DNA from: Dolomedes plantarius
Taxonomy: Eukaryota; Arthropoda; Arachnida; Araneae; Dolomedidae
NCBI GenBank assembly: GCA_907164885.2
Contig: OU015490.1
Coordinates: 100,338,141-100,402,140, forward strand
Length of the DNA stretch: 64,000 nt
Direction: 5' to 3'
The translations under genes were made by a program, and so were the position numbers. The notes under the pieces were generated by a model that was given only the letters and a program-made list of their open reading frames with translations, had not been told where the DNA came from and ran no database searches. Shown piece after piece: positions 35,208-47,521 of this stretch (the first letter of the stretch is position 1; the number at the start of each line of letters is the position of its first letter).

Positions 35208-35439
<232 letters not shown>

Positions 35440-36959
35440 CTTCTTGGGCCCGTATTGACATACATGCTATCCCACCCCGTAAAGAAAGGGTTAATCAGTG
35501 CTGTATATTTTTTTAAAAAGTGCTCCGAACGTAAGCAAATTTTAATAAGAATTTGCATTCTTGCTTTCCAAATGTAACATACCACAAACTTTGACCTAAT
35601 GTTTTCTCCTTCGACTTTTTTAGTTTCTGAATATACTTTAGTTTCTGAATAACTTTTCTGTTATATTATTAGTTTTTCCAGAAAAGTTATCTGAATTATA
35701 AGCCAAGTTCACGTAACTGTGCGACAATCATTATTAACACTACTGATAATTGGAATAAAATATACGTTTTTCATTCGTATTTGACTCATTAAGGTGCTTT
35801 TTCCTCAAAGAATTTAAAATTTTGTATTATTTGGAGAAGAGTAAAATAACTACCATCATTTGGGATAGAAATAAAACATCATATTCAATACATTTTATGT
35901 TGATCTTTGTTTAAGAAAATCATAACAGTTTTTTTGGGTGCAATGGAACAGAAACTATTCGGAAACACAGAGGCGCCGAGTTCGATTTCAAAATATTTAT
36001 TTTGTTTCGAGATGAGAGAAAATTTTTTGCGAGAAAGTGGGATAGAGCATGTGCTGATGTTAACTATAAAATTGAAATTTCATAAACTATGAATGTTAAT
36101 GATTATTTGAAGCATTCCATTTTAAAAGAGAGGGGACAGAGAAGAAAACATCTCGAAGGCTTACTCTGTCGGTCCGCTACAATACCGATCATTATGAACT
36201 TATGTTTGAAAGACATAAAAATAATAATTAGATGTATTTCTTTGCTCTTCCATTCCGATCAACTACGTAAGTGATGTACCATTATCATTCTCCGTGCGTC
36301 ATTAGAGTATTATTTGTCAAGAATATATGATCACGTAATTCAACTGAAAACTGCTCAGTTCTCACCAAAATTTACCCTAAATACAGATGTAATTTGTTCA
36401 TTCTGCTGTAAAGTACGAGACATTATACTAGATAGATTTGGGATTAGAGATAATTACTAATCAACGAAAAACTGCTCAATTCTCACCAAAATTTACTTCT
36501 GAAAACAGAAGTAAATTATTCATCTTACTGTAAGGCACGAGTCATTATAAGCCGATTTAGGATCACTGATAATTTCTAATCAACTAATAACTGTTCAGTT
36601 CCCACCCAAATTTACCCCTGAAAAACAGATGTAACGTTCATCCAGTTGTAAAGTATCAGTCTTTATAGATTTGGGATAAGATATTAATTCTTAATCAATT
36701 GAAAACTGCTCAATTCTTGCCAAAATTTACCCCTGAAAAACGATTAATTTGTTTCTCCTGCTGTAAAGCACGGGTCGTTATAGACCAGGCCTGGCCAACT
36801 CAAATGGTTTCACGGGCCAATTTGATGACGCATAACGTTACAGCGGGCCGCACTTTAGGTAAACATGCTTTTAAAAAATGTAGTACAAATACAAAATGAA
36901 TAAAACTTTATTGTTATACTACGATTCAATATAATTAAATCGTGAGTCTTAATTAATAA

Positions 36960-37550
36960 GATGTTTGTTTATCCTTTCTTTCACTTAATTTTTGTAAATC
37001 TATATTTATGTCCGACGTTGCACATCTTGGCTGGTTTTCTACATTGGCTTCAGTTAATAAAGTACGTGATAAACTCTTTGTAAATTTCATCTTCGAAAAA
37101 AATGTTTCACAAACATATGGGGATCTAAATGCACTAACAACTCGTTGTGCAAACTAACGAGTTGGAATATCTCTCGGATTATAAGTATTGTAAAAATTAA
37201 TTTTTGATGTGGGCGCAAAAATTTGTTTCATTTTATGGTTGCACTGTAACTCAATTACCTCCATTTGCAGATTTTCAGGATCACTGTTCACGTCAACATG
37301 AAATAGGCATGAAAATATTTCAAACATTTTATCATATTTTACTAATTCTGCGAAACGACTATCAAATGCAGTTATAGGTTTCTTTTATTTCATTAGTATA
37401 TTTCGTGCAATTCTGAGGTTGGCTTTTTGGGAAGTTATTTAACAGTGGAAAATGTTGAGCGTTATTATTTCTAAATTGGTATTCACATAACAATGATTTC
37501 TTATTAAAAGTTTCGATGAAATTACAAGCATCGATTATTATACAGAGGCT
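36960..37550 (-). pseudogene. hAT transposase, C-terminal half (broken)
   Basis: The minus strand downstream of the mariner continues the hAT coding sequence. The clearest block is IIIDACNFIETFNKKSLLCE...HFPLLNNFPKSQ at about 37410-37540, then fragmentary reading toward 36960. It directly continues the frame interrupted at the mariner TA. Stops and frameshifts are present. Confidence 0.65.
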
Positions 37551-37552
37551 GT

Positions 37553-38830
37553 TCGCACATTTTTTAGACGATTTTGGTAAGCGGTAATAAAAAATCGTTT
37601 GCTGCAAAAGAAATAATTGCAATTGTACTATGTTTTTAAAAGTCAAAATTATCGTCTGCGGCTTGAAAGTTTTGTTTTTATTCAAAATGGCGTTTTTAAC
37701 AAAGCAGTGGTTCGAAGGCTACATTTATGCTCTTTCCGAAGAGAAATATGCATACTCCGTTATCCAAAAACGATGTGAGAGTCATGGTTTTAGGATATCT
37801 AAAGCGTCGATAGGTAATATCGTCAACAATAAAGGGAAAAAACGTCAAATTGGAGCCTCAAGTGGGACAAAAATTCCAAACAAGTATCCAAGGAAAAAAC
37901 GGACATCTTCGACTATTGCAAAGGTACGTTGTTTAATGTTAAAAGAAAATTCCCCTAGTCAAAGGACAGTTGCAAAATCATTAAAATGCTCGGTGTCCAC
38001 TGTCAACAAAATGATAAACGTTGATTTAAATCTTAAGAAAGCGAAAAAACGCAATGTGCATCGTTTTCTTCCAAATCATACCGCTGAACGCAGGACACGC
38101 TGCAGAATTCTATATGAGAAACACTTATCCAAAGAAAAATGGAAAACAATTGTCACAATAGATGAATCATGGGTGTATTTAAATGATTGCAACAAAAAAA
38201 GAGCCATTTATTATCATAAAAGGGGAGAAAAAATTTAAGTACATGGTTCAAAGAATCGAAAGAAAGTTTTTCTAAGGGATTCATGATTGTTGCTGGTTTT
38301 TCTTATAATGGCAAGTTAAAAATAAAGAGAGTGGAAAAAACTCCAAATACTATCAGGAACATATTTTATCGCCAATTTTTCTGAATGAAATACCATCGCT
38401 TTACCCACAGTGCCATCAATCTGTGAGACTCCATCAGGACAAAGCTAGCAGTCACACATCAAAATCCACTGTAAATTTCCTAAAAGAAATGGAACAAAAA
38501 ACTGGTATCAAGGCCATACCCTTCACTGATATCCCTACTAAATCTCCCGATGTATCACCTATGGATTTTTGTGCTTTCGGACTTTTAAAATCTGCATTAT
38601 CCAAACGTCTTCCCAAAACCCTTACAGGACTCTGGAAAGCTGTTCAGGAGGAATGGGATAGAATACCTCTTCTGACACTTCAAAAGGCATTATTATCCTA
38701 GAAATTGCGGTGTCGAAAGATAGTTCAGAATAAGGGATGTCAAATAGAACATTTAAAACACAAGAATTTTATGTAATTTAGTTTTGTGAATACAATATAT
38801 ATCGTCTAAAAAATGTGTGAACAGCCTCTG
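37553..38830 (+). mobile_element. mariner-type element (DD41D), nested in hAT
   Basis: Inverted ends CAGAGGCTGTTCGCACATTT / CAGAGGCTGTTCACACATTT, continuing to about 30 bp with a single mismatch, flanked by TA (37551-37552 and 38831-38832). 1278 bp with one damaged transposase gene. It inserted within the hAT coding sequence. Confidence 0.95.
37687..38701 (+). pseudogene. mariner-type transposase, DD41D, frameshifted
   Basis: Starts MAFLTKQWFEGYIYALSEEK. Two HTH-like parts follow (ISKASIGNIVNNKGK; SPSQRTVAKSLKCSVSTVNK), then the first catalytic block TIDESWVYLND. The frame breaks at 38236-38238. The next part is readable in another frame (FSKGFMIVAGFSYNGKLK) and breaks again near 38345. The last frame (38423-38701) holds RLHQDKASSHTSKS and TKSPDVSPMDFCAFG. 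The second and third catalytic Asp are separated by 41 residues, the spacing described for rosa-like elements. Two frameshifts make it inactive. Confidence 0.85.
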
Positions 38831-39330
38831 TATTATCTTTCCTTTGCAAGTCCTTATATAGCTGATTAAGTTTTCCTGTTATATCCACTAAAAAACCTAG
38901 GTCTAACAACCAATCATCATCACTAAATTCAGGAATAGGTTCTTGTTTCTCGTTCATAAACAAATATATTTCCTCTCGTAAATTAAAAATCTTTTTAAAC
39001 ATTTTCCGAGACTTACCCATCTAACATTGGTAAAATATACGACATCACCATAGACTACATATAGCGACTACATATAGTTTTGACGTTAAAGACTGATACT
39101 TAAAAATAACTTTCTTTCATCGGGCAAAACATATTTTATAACTGTTTCCAAACAGTTCTTCACCAGTTCACCATCCGAAAATGGTTTCATTTTCTTTGCA
39201 ATCAACATGGCAACAGAATAACTTGCTTTGACAAAGGTAGATGTTTGTTGTAATAAAGAACCAAACATCGTTTGCTGAGTTTTCAGATGCGATTTAAGCG
39301 CAGTTACCTTAAAACTTTTTACGTTTTTAC
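38831..39330 (-). pseudogene. hAT transposase, N-proximal part (broken)
   Basis: Minus-strand frames: 39086-39268 gives VKASYSVAMLIAKKMKPFSD and GELVKNCLETVIKYVLPDER. Then 38833-39020 gives MGKSRKMFKKIFNLREEIYL and DDWLLDLGFLVDITGKLNQL, running up to the mariner insertion. This arrangement is that of hAT-derived proteins of the GTF2I-repeat/ZBED-like group (recognised by sequence pattern, not searched). About 39330-40140 is probably the 5' part but I cannot read a clean frame. Confidence 0.75.
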
Positions 39331-40624
39331 TGAAATTTACATATTCAACATGTTTTGTCTCATGCTACCGTTTAATGTTATGTTCCTTATATACAGCGAC
39401 TGTTTTCCTATAAATTAAACACATTAATTTTGAGTTCTGCATTGTGAAAAAATAATATTTTCCCCAACGATCATTGAATTTCCTGTTTTCATCAACAACT
39501 TTTCTTTTTTTTTTTTAATTCCTCCTGAAGGGTTAAAAAAATGTTCAAATAATGTTAGTTAGAAATATTGGTACAAGCAATTACACAGAGCAACAAAATT
39601 TACTTTAAGTAAATTTAGCATTCTTGTTTTCTAATCATGTATTATAATTATACAAAAATACCAGCTGATGTCTTCAGATGTCACTTTTATTCATCTATCC
39701 GCACCACACACAAAAACCTTAGTAAACACGCCAGTAAGTCAAAAACAAACCTAACACATAAACAGAGATTCACTTGAAATAATATTAACTTTTCATGCAG
39801 TGAATAACGAACCGATGACAGACCCAAAAGTGTGCGTACTGGACAACATTGAATCGGTTCCCCACGGACAACCCCCTGCCTGCCGCTCGACGTCATCATT
39901 AGACCCTCCTACATTACTAAGAGCAAAAATGTCTGGATTGGTTCTTTATTCCATAATTACATTCAAATTACAAATGAACGTATCGATGGTTGACTAACGA
40001 AACCAATTCTTTCAGTAACATTTGGAATTCGTGCACTTGCTCATTATAACAATGGCTTATGCAAATTGTCAATTATTTATTATTTTTTTGTATACATACA
40101 CCGAGAAACAAAAGTTTCAATAGAAATATAAAATTGGACGGTGGACCGCACAATATAACGCGACGGGCCGCGTGTTGGCCAGGCCTGTTATAGACGAATT
40201 TGGAGTTACAAATTAATGACTAAGTAAATTTGAAGCTAAAAATAAACTGAAGCTCAAAATTTTATAGCAATTTCTAATCAATTGAAAACTGCTCAATTCT
40301 TGCCAAAATTTACCCCTGAAAAACCATTAATTTGTTTCTCTTGCTGTAAAGCACTGGTCGTTATAGACGAATTTGCAGTTACAAATTTATGACTATGCAA
40401 AACTGAAGCGAAATATTCTGAAGCTAAAAATAAACTGAAGCTAAAAATTGAGTAGCAGTTACTGATCAATTGAAAACTGCTCAATTCTTGTCAAAACTTA
40501 CCTCTAAGAAACAATTAATTCGTTTCTCCTGCTGTAAAGCACGGGTCGTTATAGGCGAATTTGGGGTTACAGTTTAAAAATTATGCAAAACTGAAGCTAA
40601 ATATTCCGAAACGGGTTAATTTTT

Positions 40625-41265
40625 CATCAGGGACTTACTCTAAAATTACTGATTTGTTATTCTTTTTTTAATGTTTCTGTATTATGTCAAAGGGTAGAAA
40701 TATTACACAGCACACGCTTGCAGACTGCAATTTGCAGATTAAACCCGTGCCACTGAAGATTCTGCAAACAGTGGAACCACGGTTGACATCAAGTCAAATA
40801 CATAGCTTCCCCTTCGTAGGATGCTCCAAGATTAACAATGGGGACATGACAAACACTGGTAATTGATAAGGGCATCAAGGGGGGAAAATGTCCTGGAAAT
40901 AAAAGCAGAAACCTCCAATCCTTAACACCTCTATGAAAAGGATTCCCTCCCGTACTGTCTGTGATTATACCAGCCTATCCTATTGTGGGCAGAACAATAG
41001 TCTGCTTTTGTGTATTCCTTGCCTCTGATCCAAATGACCGTTTAGCTCAGAGCGGTGCATATTTTGTGCAGCTTTGACCCGAGATTTAGTCGATGAAAAA
41101 ATTTTTTTTTTAATTTTCCAGGAGCCTGAATAGTATTCACCTGAATAAATAAAATGACTTTTTTTTCACTTGTAATACTTGCCTTACATTTTCCAAACAT
41201 TAAAGTTGATAGAAAATAAACAGTTTTCCGTTATTTAAATGGCATAGGAATAATTATACGAAGCT
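40625..41265. other. Unassigned sequence
   Basis: Moderately mixed composition, one 60-codon frame at 40684-40866 without recognisable features, no paired termini. Nothing supportable. Confidence 0.5.
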
Positions 41266-41269
41266 CAGT

Positions 41270-42660
41270 TGAATGAAATAAGAAAGAAAGAAATGGAAAA
41301 TGTACGCAGAAAAATGAACAAACGAAACGTAAATTCTGTGAAATGAAAATTAATGAAGTAAAAATTTCTGAAACACGAATAAATATACAAAACTCAAATA
41401 TCATTTTTAAAGACTATTTAATTAATATCCGAATCTTAAATGACATGTCTTAAATGACAAAATTTGTGCTTCGTCGTTTCTAATTCTTGTTCGATGAAGT
41501 AAAGAATTATCGAATTTGAATAATTAGCTAACACTGAAAGGATAAAATAAGCAGTATTCGCAATTTCTTAAGATAAATATCCTCTAATAGAAATAAACGC
41601 AAATGAATAAAAGAAGAGGCATAATACAAGTGCTTGAAAGAAAAATGCATTGAATACGAATAAATATTTGAAAACCAATAACTGAAATAAACATTTTGCA
41701 GAGTTTCATCAATTGAAGATATTAAAAATGAATAAATATTCGAAAATGCAATAACTGAAATGAGCATTATTGCAGAATTTCTTCGAATAAAGACTCATAA
41801 TATACGAATAAATATTCGAAAATCCAATAGCTGAGAAAAGCATTCTTACATAGTTTCTTCAAATAGATTCATTAAAAAGAATAAATATTCGAAAATCCAA
41901 TAATTAAAATGAGTATAGTTACAGAGTTTCTTCAAATAAAGACTCATAAATTACGAATAAATATTCGAAAATCCAGTTACTGAGATAAGCATTCTTACAT
42001 AGTTACTTCAAATAGATTCATTAAAAAGAATAAATATTCGAAAATCCAATAACTGAAATGAGCATAGTTACAGAGTTTCTTCAAACAAAGACTCATTAAA
42101 TACGAATAAATATTCGAAGATCTAATAACTGAAATAAGCATTCTTACAGAGTTTCTTCAAATAAAGACTTCTTAAAAACGAATAAATATTTGAAATGTTA
42201 ACGAATAAAATTATTCTTGTCTCGTACTTCCTTACTCGTATTCCATGAAATAAAGATCTTTTGAATTTGAGTTAATATCTAACCCTGAAAAGCAGGTTTC
42301 GCAATTTCTTAAGATTAAAAATTCTTTAACATAAATAAATATCCCAAACGCAAACGAATAAAAGAAGCAACGTAACACAATTCTTTAAAAACAATGCATT
42401 AGATGGGAATAAATATTCTATACTCCAGTGAATGAAATAAGCAGTATTATTCGGTTTTTTTCTTGTAAAGGCTTATTAAATGGGAATTAATATTCAAAAT
42501 TTTATCAAGATAATGAATGTTTCGTAGTGTCTGATTCGTGTTTGATGAAACAAAGACGTTTTGAATCTGAAAGAACATTCAACTCTCAAAAGAATAAAAG
42601 AATAAGCAAGAAAAAGCAGCGTAGAAAATTTTACATTAAAATCAACTTATATGAATAAAT
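41270..42660. repeat. Degenerate minisatellite rich in GAATAAATATTCGAAAATCC
   Basis: Units of roughly 85-125 bp repeat ACGAATAAATATTCGAAAA, CCAATAACTGAAATGAGCAT and ACAGAGTTTCTTCAAATAAA many times. They are tightest between 41690 and 42190 and more diverged toward both edges. No coding content. Confidence 0.85.
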
Positions 42661-42959
42661 ATCTATCCCACACTCAAATGAACAGATAAAGCAGTTTATC
42701 ATATATCCTTGAGAGAACGATTCAGCGAACACAGAGTACGAAGAAATATTTGGAAATGAATGGAATAAAATGCTATAATGATAAAAATAATGATAATAAT
42801 AATGTCAATAATAATAATAATAATATATGTAATAAAATAGATAGTTTTTTTAGATAAAAATTTCTCGAGTTTGAATAAATTATCGTAACTTGACGAATTG
42901 CATGATCCGTAATATACATTCATCAGCGGTTAGTTGACCAGGAAATTCCATTCCGTACT

Positions 42960-43085
42960 CTGTTAAAGCATTAATATAACAATACCTGTATAATTAAAAC
43001 ATTAATATAATAATACCTGTATAATTAAAACATTAATATAATAGTACCTGTATAATTCAAGCATTAATGTAATAATACCGTATAA
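42960..43085. repeat. Minisatellite, unit of about 34 bp, four copies
   Basis: The unit AATACCTGTATAATTAAAAC plus ATTAATATAAT is repeated four times with few differences. A short (ATA)n tract lies just before, at 42795-42835. Confidence 0.85.
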
Positions 43086-43695
43086 ATGATTTTGAGAAAT
43101 ATGTATTACGTTCTTTACTTTGTAAACATGCAATAATGATCACGAGGCTTTGGCGAGGATTTCTAATCATTGAATATGTGTTAACAAATTTAGAGAGCAT
43201 AGTAATGTACTGCAATGAATGAAAAAGTGTGATGCATAAATGATACTTTGCAAGCAATAGTTTGTTACTAGTTTCCCATATTACAAGCAGTATTTTATGT
43301 AAGTAGAAAAAGGATTGCTTTTAACTCTCCAAGAATTACTTTTTGAATGGAGACCAAGTGATTGGGGGAGTTTCAAAAATTTTCTTGCATTTCACCTAAT
43401 TTTATTGTTTTAAACAACATTAAAGATGTGTCTACAAATTAATAAAGCTTATCCAAATAGTAAATAGTCAGTTAGATGTCACAGCGATGTCAAACAGAAT
43501 TATACTAGTAAATGGTCACAGTAAAATAATCACTGATTTTGGATCTTAAAAGTTAGTGGCACTGTGACTCTAAGGAGACGTTCTTTTGGTATTTTACACT
43601 GACGTTAATGTGACCATATATACCTGTGGCTCGTCAGTAAGTATCGTCCCAGTCAAGTTACTCTTTAATTACTTTGTAAACACCACTAGAAAGCT

Positions 43696-44465
43696 TCACT
43701 GAACACACTTTCAATACAACCTTTAAAACATCCATAGAGTCAAATTGTCGTCATCGTGGAACGACTTATCGACATAACAGAGACTTGAATAGAACTATAT
43801 CCGATGATATCTCTGAGATATTTCATCAACTTCCACTTCTAGTCCCATTGATATTAGGGTAAAAGAAAAATTTAAACTATCAACTAAAAGATAAATGGAT
43901 TTATTCAAAACATCCGATGTTAGTTTTTTTACCATGGCAAATACAAGTGTAACTCTGAAAATCAGTTTTCGAAATTTGATGACCACAATGTGACGTTACA
44001 GATGTTTTAAAGGTTGTATTGGTCGAAGTGTGTTCAGTGACTCTTTATAGTTGTGTCCCATTGATATTAGGGTAAAAGGAAAATTTAAACTATCAACTAA
44101 AAGATAAATGGATTTATTCAAAACATCCGATGTTAGTTTTTTTACCATGGCAAATACAAGTGTAACTCTGAAAATCAGTTTTCGAAATTTGATGACCACA
44201 ATGTGACGTTACAGATGTTTTAAAGGTTGTATTGGTCGAAGTGTGTTCAGTGACTCTTTATAGTTGTGTCCCATTGATATTAGGGTAAAAGGAAAATTTA
44301 AACTATCAACTAAAAGATAAATGGATTTATTCAAAACATCCGATGTTAGTTTTTTTACCATGGCAAATACAAGTGTAACTCTGAAAATCAGTTTTCGAAA
44401 TTTGATGACCACAATGGGACGTTACAGATGTTTTAAAGGTTGTATTGGTCGAAGTGTGTTCAGTG
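43696..44465. mobile_element. Inverted-repeat element with internal 213-bp tandem copies
   Basis: Left CACTGAACACACTT...CAATACAACCTTTAAAACATC is mirrored by the right GATGTTTTAAAGGTTGTATT...AAGTGTGTTCAGTG. Inside, a 213-bp unit occurs about three times (first partial from about 43841, then 44000-44212 and 44213-44425). The units are almost identical, and each contains a copy of the right terminus. The same 67-codon minus-strand frame in each unit is a by-product. Element class is unknown and the target duplication is not evident. Confidence 0.7.
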
Positions 44466-44489
44466 ACTCTTTATAGTTGTGTTTGTCCC

Positions 44490-44720
44490 CAAAGTATTTC
44501 TGACCTCCAAAAGCGTATTAAAAATAAAGTCTGGAGCAAGACCCTGAGTGACCTTCCCAATGGCTCCCGTGAAATTGCAATGGCTGCTTTCAGGATTGCA
44601 ACTGAACACGACTGCCTAGCTGTGTATTTAAATAGAATTAGAAATTTTTCTAGTCCTACATGTCCTCTTTGCAAGTCCGACAACATGGACGGCAAGCGCA
44701 TCATGTCCTGCTCTGTTTTG
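44490..44720 (+). pseudogene. Non-LTR retrotransposon ORF2 C-terminal fragment
   Basis: The open frame encodes ISDLQKRIKNKVWSKTLSDL, then REIAMAAFRIATEHDCLAVY and a cysteine motif SSPTCPLCKSDNMDGKRIMSC. This resembles the C-terminal region after RT/RNase H in jockey/R1-type LINEs (HDCLA ... CPLC ... H/C). It is cut off at 44721 by family-A copy 7, and the upstream part is missing at 44480. Confidence 0.65.
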
Positions 44721-44721
44721 A

Positions 44722-45190
44722 GGCTGCTGTGTACTAACCCTATTGGATTTGCTCACCTCAATGTTAACCTATGGAGTAAAGTGTCTACTTTTTACAGCTA
44801 CATAAATGCTGATATAATACGATAAAAATGGTATTTTCAGATAGCCTGAACATATCTGCACCTTGCAACGGAAATCCTTTTATAAATTTCGTCCACCAAA
44901 GGAATTCATGAGCGTTTAAAATACAGTAGACCAGATTCCCCCCCCCCCGAATAATTTAAATTTTAAAATATTATTTGAATTCTTTTAAATGAAAAATTCC
45001 CCATATTGTAAAAAATTTCAATCTCTATTACGGAGTGCAATTAAAAAAAAAAACTTTCAATCCAAGGAAAATGTGTCCAAGGATCCTTGTGTCCAAGTAA
45101 TCCTTGAAAGTGTCCAAGTAATCCTTGGAAACATTTTCTCCATAGGTTAACATTGAGGGGAGCGAATCCAATAAGGTAAATACACAACAG
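44722..45190. mobile_element. TTAA element family A, copy 7
   Basis: Left GGCTGCTGTGTACTAACCC (preceded by TTGA), right ...AACATTGAGGGGAGCGAATCC...TACACAACAG (followed by TTAT). Inverted orientation relative to copy 2. Near 45075-45135 it has a local duplication of TCCAAGTAATCCTTG. It inserted within the LINE fragment. Confidence 0.8.
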
Positions 45191-45194
45191 TTAT

Positions 45195-45960
45195 AGTCCT
45201 GAACTGGGCGTTCTCTGTGCAGACGTTATTGGGAAGCTCGTGATCGAATGAGAATTACATCTTAGTTGATTTTTCTGTTTATGTATTTCCCATATTTTGC
45301 ACTCCTTTGCAGTTTTGTCTTTTTCCCTTTTATCTGTATACCCAAGAAATTTGTTAACTGGTTTCTGCATTAGAGACAAAAAAAACATTTTAAAATTCTA
45401 TTCGCGCGAACAGAAGTTCTGAATGCAACAAAAACTTCTGGCAGATTTTTCTCCCAACTAATCTCAATACTCCAAAACGCTATCGAATTCGAAGGGCTTG
45501 CCGAAACAGAAACGCAATACTCTAAAAAACTAAGGCCTATTCTGCTTCCCCGGCGGGCAGGTGTCATTTTTGAATTGGTTAAAAAATCACTCTTGAACCG
45601 CGCGCATTGAACGCTCTCTGTGTTCGACAAATAATTCTTCCTCTTCATTAACCGACAATGGAAGCCTGACTTTACAACGTGCGACACGGTGCAATCTTTT
45701 ATAGTTGATAAATGTCTGTCAGGTACGCCCCCGAGTCGCACGCTTCACTACGCACAGTGCGCGTGCCCAGGAAAGCATTTGTTGGGGGTGTCAAGTGACA
45801 CTTTGTCTTTAGGAAGCGCCGCTGACTTGGCCCCCTGGCGGGAAAATAAAAAAATGCTGCCAAGGAAATGAATAAAAGAGTTCAGTGTAGGGTTGCTTGA
45901 GTTATTAATTTGATAGTAATGCAGAAATACTTTTTGGGGGCATTTGAAAGAGTATTAATA
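45195..45960. other. GC-richer unassigned stretch
   Basis: Less AT-rich than its surroundings, with CCCCGGCGGGCAGGTG (about 45550), GAACCGCGCGCATTGAACG and GCCCCCTGGCGGGAAAA. A 123-codon minus-strand frame (45370-45741) has no recognisable domain. It may be regulatory or an unrecognised gene end, but I cannot support a call. Confidence 0.3.
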
Positions 45961-46024
45961 AAAATGTTCTTTAGTTACAAATAATGCATTTAGTACGAAG
46001 GGCTAAAACTTTATTCGATTTCCA

Positions 46025-46190
<166 letters not shown>

Positions 46191-46356
46191 CAGTGGAACC
46201 TCGATATATCAAACCTCAAGGGGAACGAGAAAACTTCGAATTATCAAGGATTTTGATATACCGAGGTTCGATTTAATAATAACCTGGGAGTGTTAGGCAG
46301 GAGGAATGGATAAACATTGATTTATCAAGGAATTCGATTATATCGAGGTTCCCCTG
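46191..46356. mobile_element. Short Tigger-like MITE
   Basis: Left CAGTGGAACCTCGATATATC, right inverse CAGGGGAACCTCGATATAAT. 166 bp with an internal GATATACCGAGGTTCGATTT third copy of the end. The left flank is TA, and the right flank is TGTGTG then TATATA. Confidence 0.75.
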
Positions 46357-46387
46357 TGTGTGTTATATATATATATTCTATGTATAT

Positions 46388-46396
46388 ATGTGTGTC

Positions 46397-46431
<35 letters not shown>

Positions 46432-46459
46432 ATTTATTTATATAATTTTATTTATATTG

Positions 46460-46499
<40 letters not shown>

Positions 46500-46510
46500 G
46501 CTATTATTAT
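46388..46510. repeat. (GT)n and (TTA)n microsatellites
   Basis: A GT run at about 46389-46430 and a (TTA)n run at about 46464-46508. Confidence 0.95.
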
Positions 46511-46719
46511 GGAGGGGCTACTTGTGTCTCAGAGAGGTTTCTTTTTCTCCTTGGAGGGGCGGGATGACGAAAATTGGAACTTGAATTATTTCTTTTGCTA
46601 AACCTTTTAGCTTCCGAAATTACTCGTATTTCCCTCTAACAGCTTCTTAGTGGCACCGCTGATTAATATTGTTAAAATTTGACTCCACCGCTTTAGTCAT
46701 GCATTAAATATTCGGGTAT

Positions 46720-46930
46720 CTACCCACGCGAAAACAAGAAAAATAACTTGTGAAAACGCGCCAAATATGGCAGTCCATTTCAAAGCTCCTCGATCCACAC
46801 GTGCGCCGCGCGTGTCAATAGGCTACCACCCGCGGCTTTTCGGCGCTGCTACGTCATCCATTGTAGGCCACAGAGATGCAGCTGCTTTGTCGGTGGTCCG
46901 CCGCATCCTAATTACAATGCAGTAGTTGAT
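46720..46930. promoter_or_regulatory. CpG-rich, possible promoter-like segment
   Basis: A short GC- and CpG-rich patch in AT-rich DNA (GATCCACACGTGCGCCGCGC, CCACCCGCGGCTTTTCGGCG, CTGCTACGTCATCC). ACGTCA is a CRE/ATF-like core. GGTGGTCCGCCGC follows. No adjoining coding exon is recognised on either strand within a few hundred bases, so promoter function is only a possibility. Confidence 0.3.
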
Positions 46931-47389
46931 GAAGGGCTGATTTCACGACAGTCGATCTTTTCCCGGTTTCTGACGAGCTTTAAAATTGTATGAAAGCTTA
47001 AAATTCAATGAAAAGAACGTCATTTCGAGACATAGTTCGATTTTAGAATGCTAACTACTTAATAATGGCCTGTATTGCTTTTTAAAATTAATGCTCCTCA
47101 ATTTTCCCCTTCTATTAGTACGTTTTAATGGAACAACTATTCAAAAAAGACTGAGACTAAATTTGAAACAAGTTTTTGCTTATTCTTATTTGCAACTTCT
47201 ACATTTCAACAAATCAGGTATTCAATGCTACATTCTATAATAAACTTCTGTTGCTACTACTTTTTTGCTAGAAAAGAAAGTCTGTAGCACATTTTAAAAT
47301 AATTTTTGGGTCTGAGAAAAATAATAACATACAGGAAATTTGCGGAAAACGCAACACCTAACCTCTTAAAATCCTCAGTAAAAAAAAGG

Positions 47390-47521
<132 letters not shown>

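Larger units (their letters stand above)
36786..40187 (-). mobile_element. hAT element, itself interrupted by a mariner
   Basis: Perfect ends CAGGCCTGGCCAAC and inverse, flanked by the exact 8-bp duplication ttatagac (36778-36785 and 40188-40195). 3402 bp including the 1278-bp mariner at 37553-38830. The minus strand carries fragments of a hAT transposase on both sides of that insertion. Confidence 0.95.
36330..40620. repeat. Tandem repeat of about 120-180 bp, split by a hAT element
   Basis: Units carry TGAAAACTGCTCAATTC, CCAAAATTTACCCCTGA, TTGTTTCTCCTGCTGTAAAG and CGTTATAGACGAATTTG. They start near 36338, 36464, 36583 and 36693 on the left, and 40276 and 40462 on the right of the insertion. 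The hAT target TTATAGAC is part of the unit. The array has no coding capacity. Confidence 0.85.

Noticed and set aside
37362..37685. The 107-codon minus-strand ORF as one protein
   Set aside because: Its first part reads the mariner end and only the rest is hAT sequence; it spans an insertion junction.
41690..42190. A CRISPR-like regular repeat
   Set aside because: Units and spacers are all similar and degenerate and the genome is eukaryotic, so this is an ordinary minisatellite.
43795..44412. Three identical 67-codon minus-strand ORFs as a repeated small protein gene
   Set aside because: They fall inside a 213-bp tandem unit (a multiple of three), so identical frames are expected without selection.
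45370..45741. A 123-codon minus-strand ORF as a gene
   Set aside because: No recognisable domain, no flanking splice or promoter signals, and composition not clearly coding.
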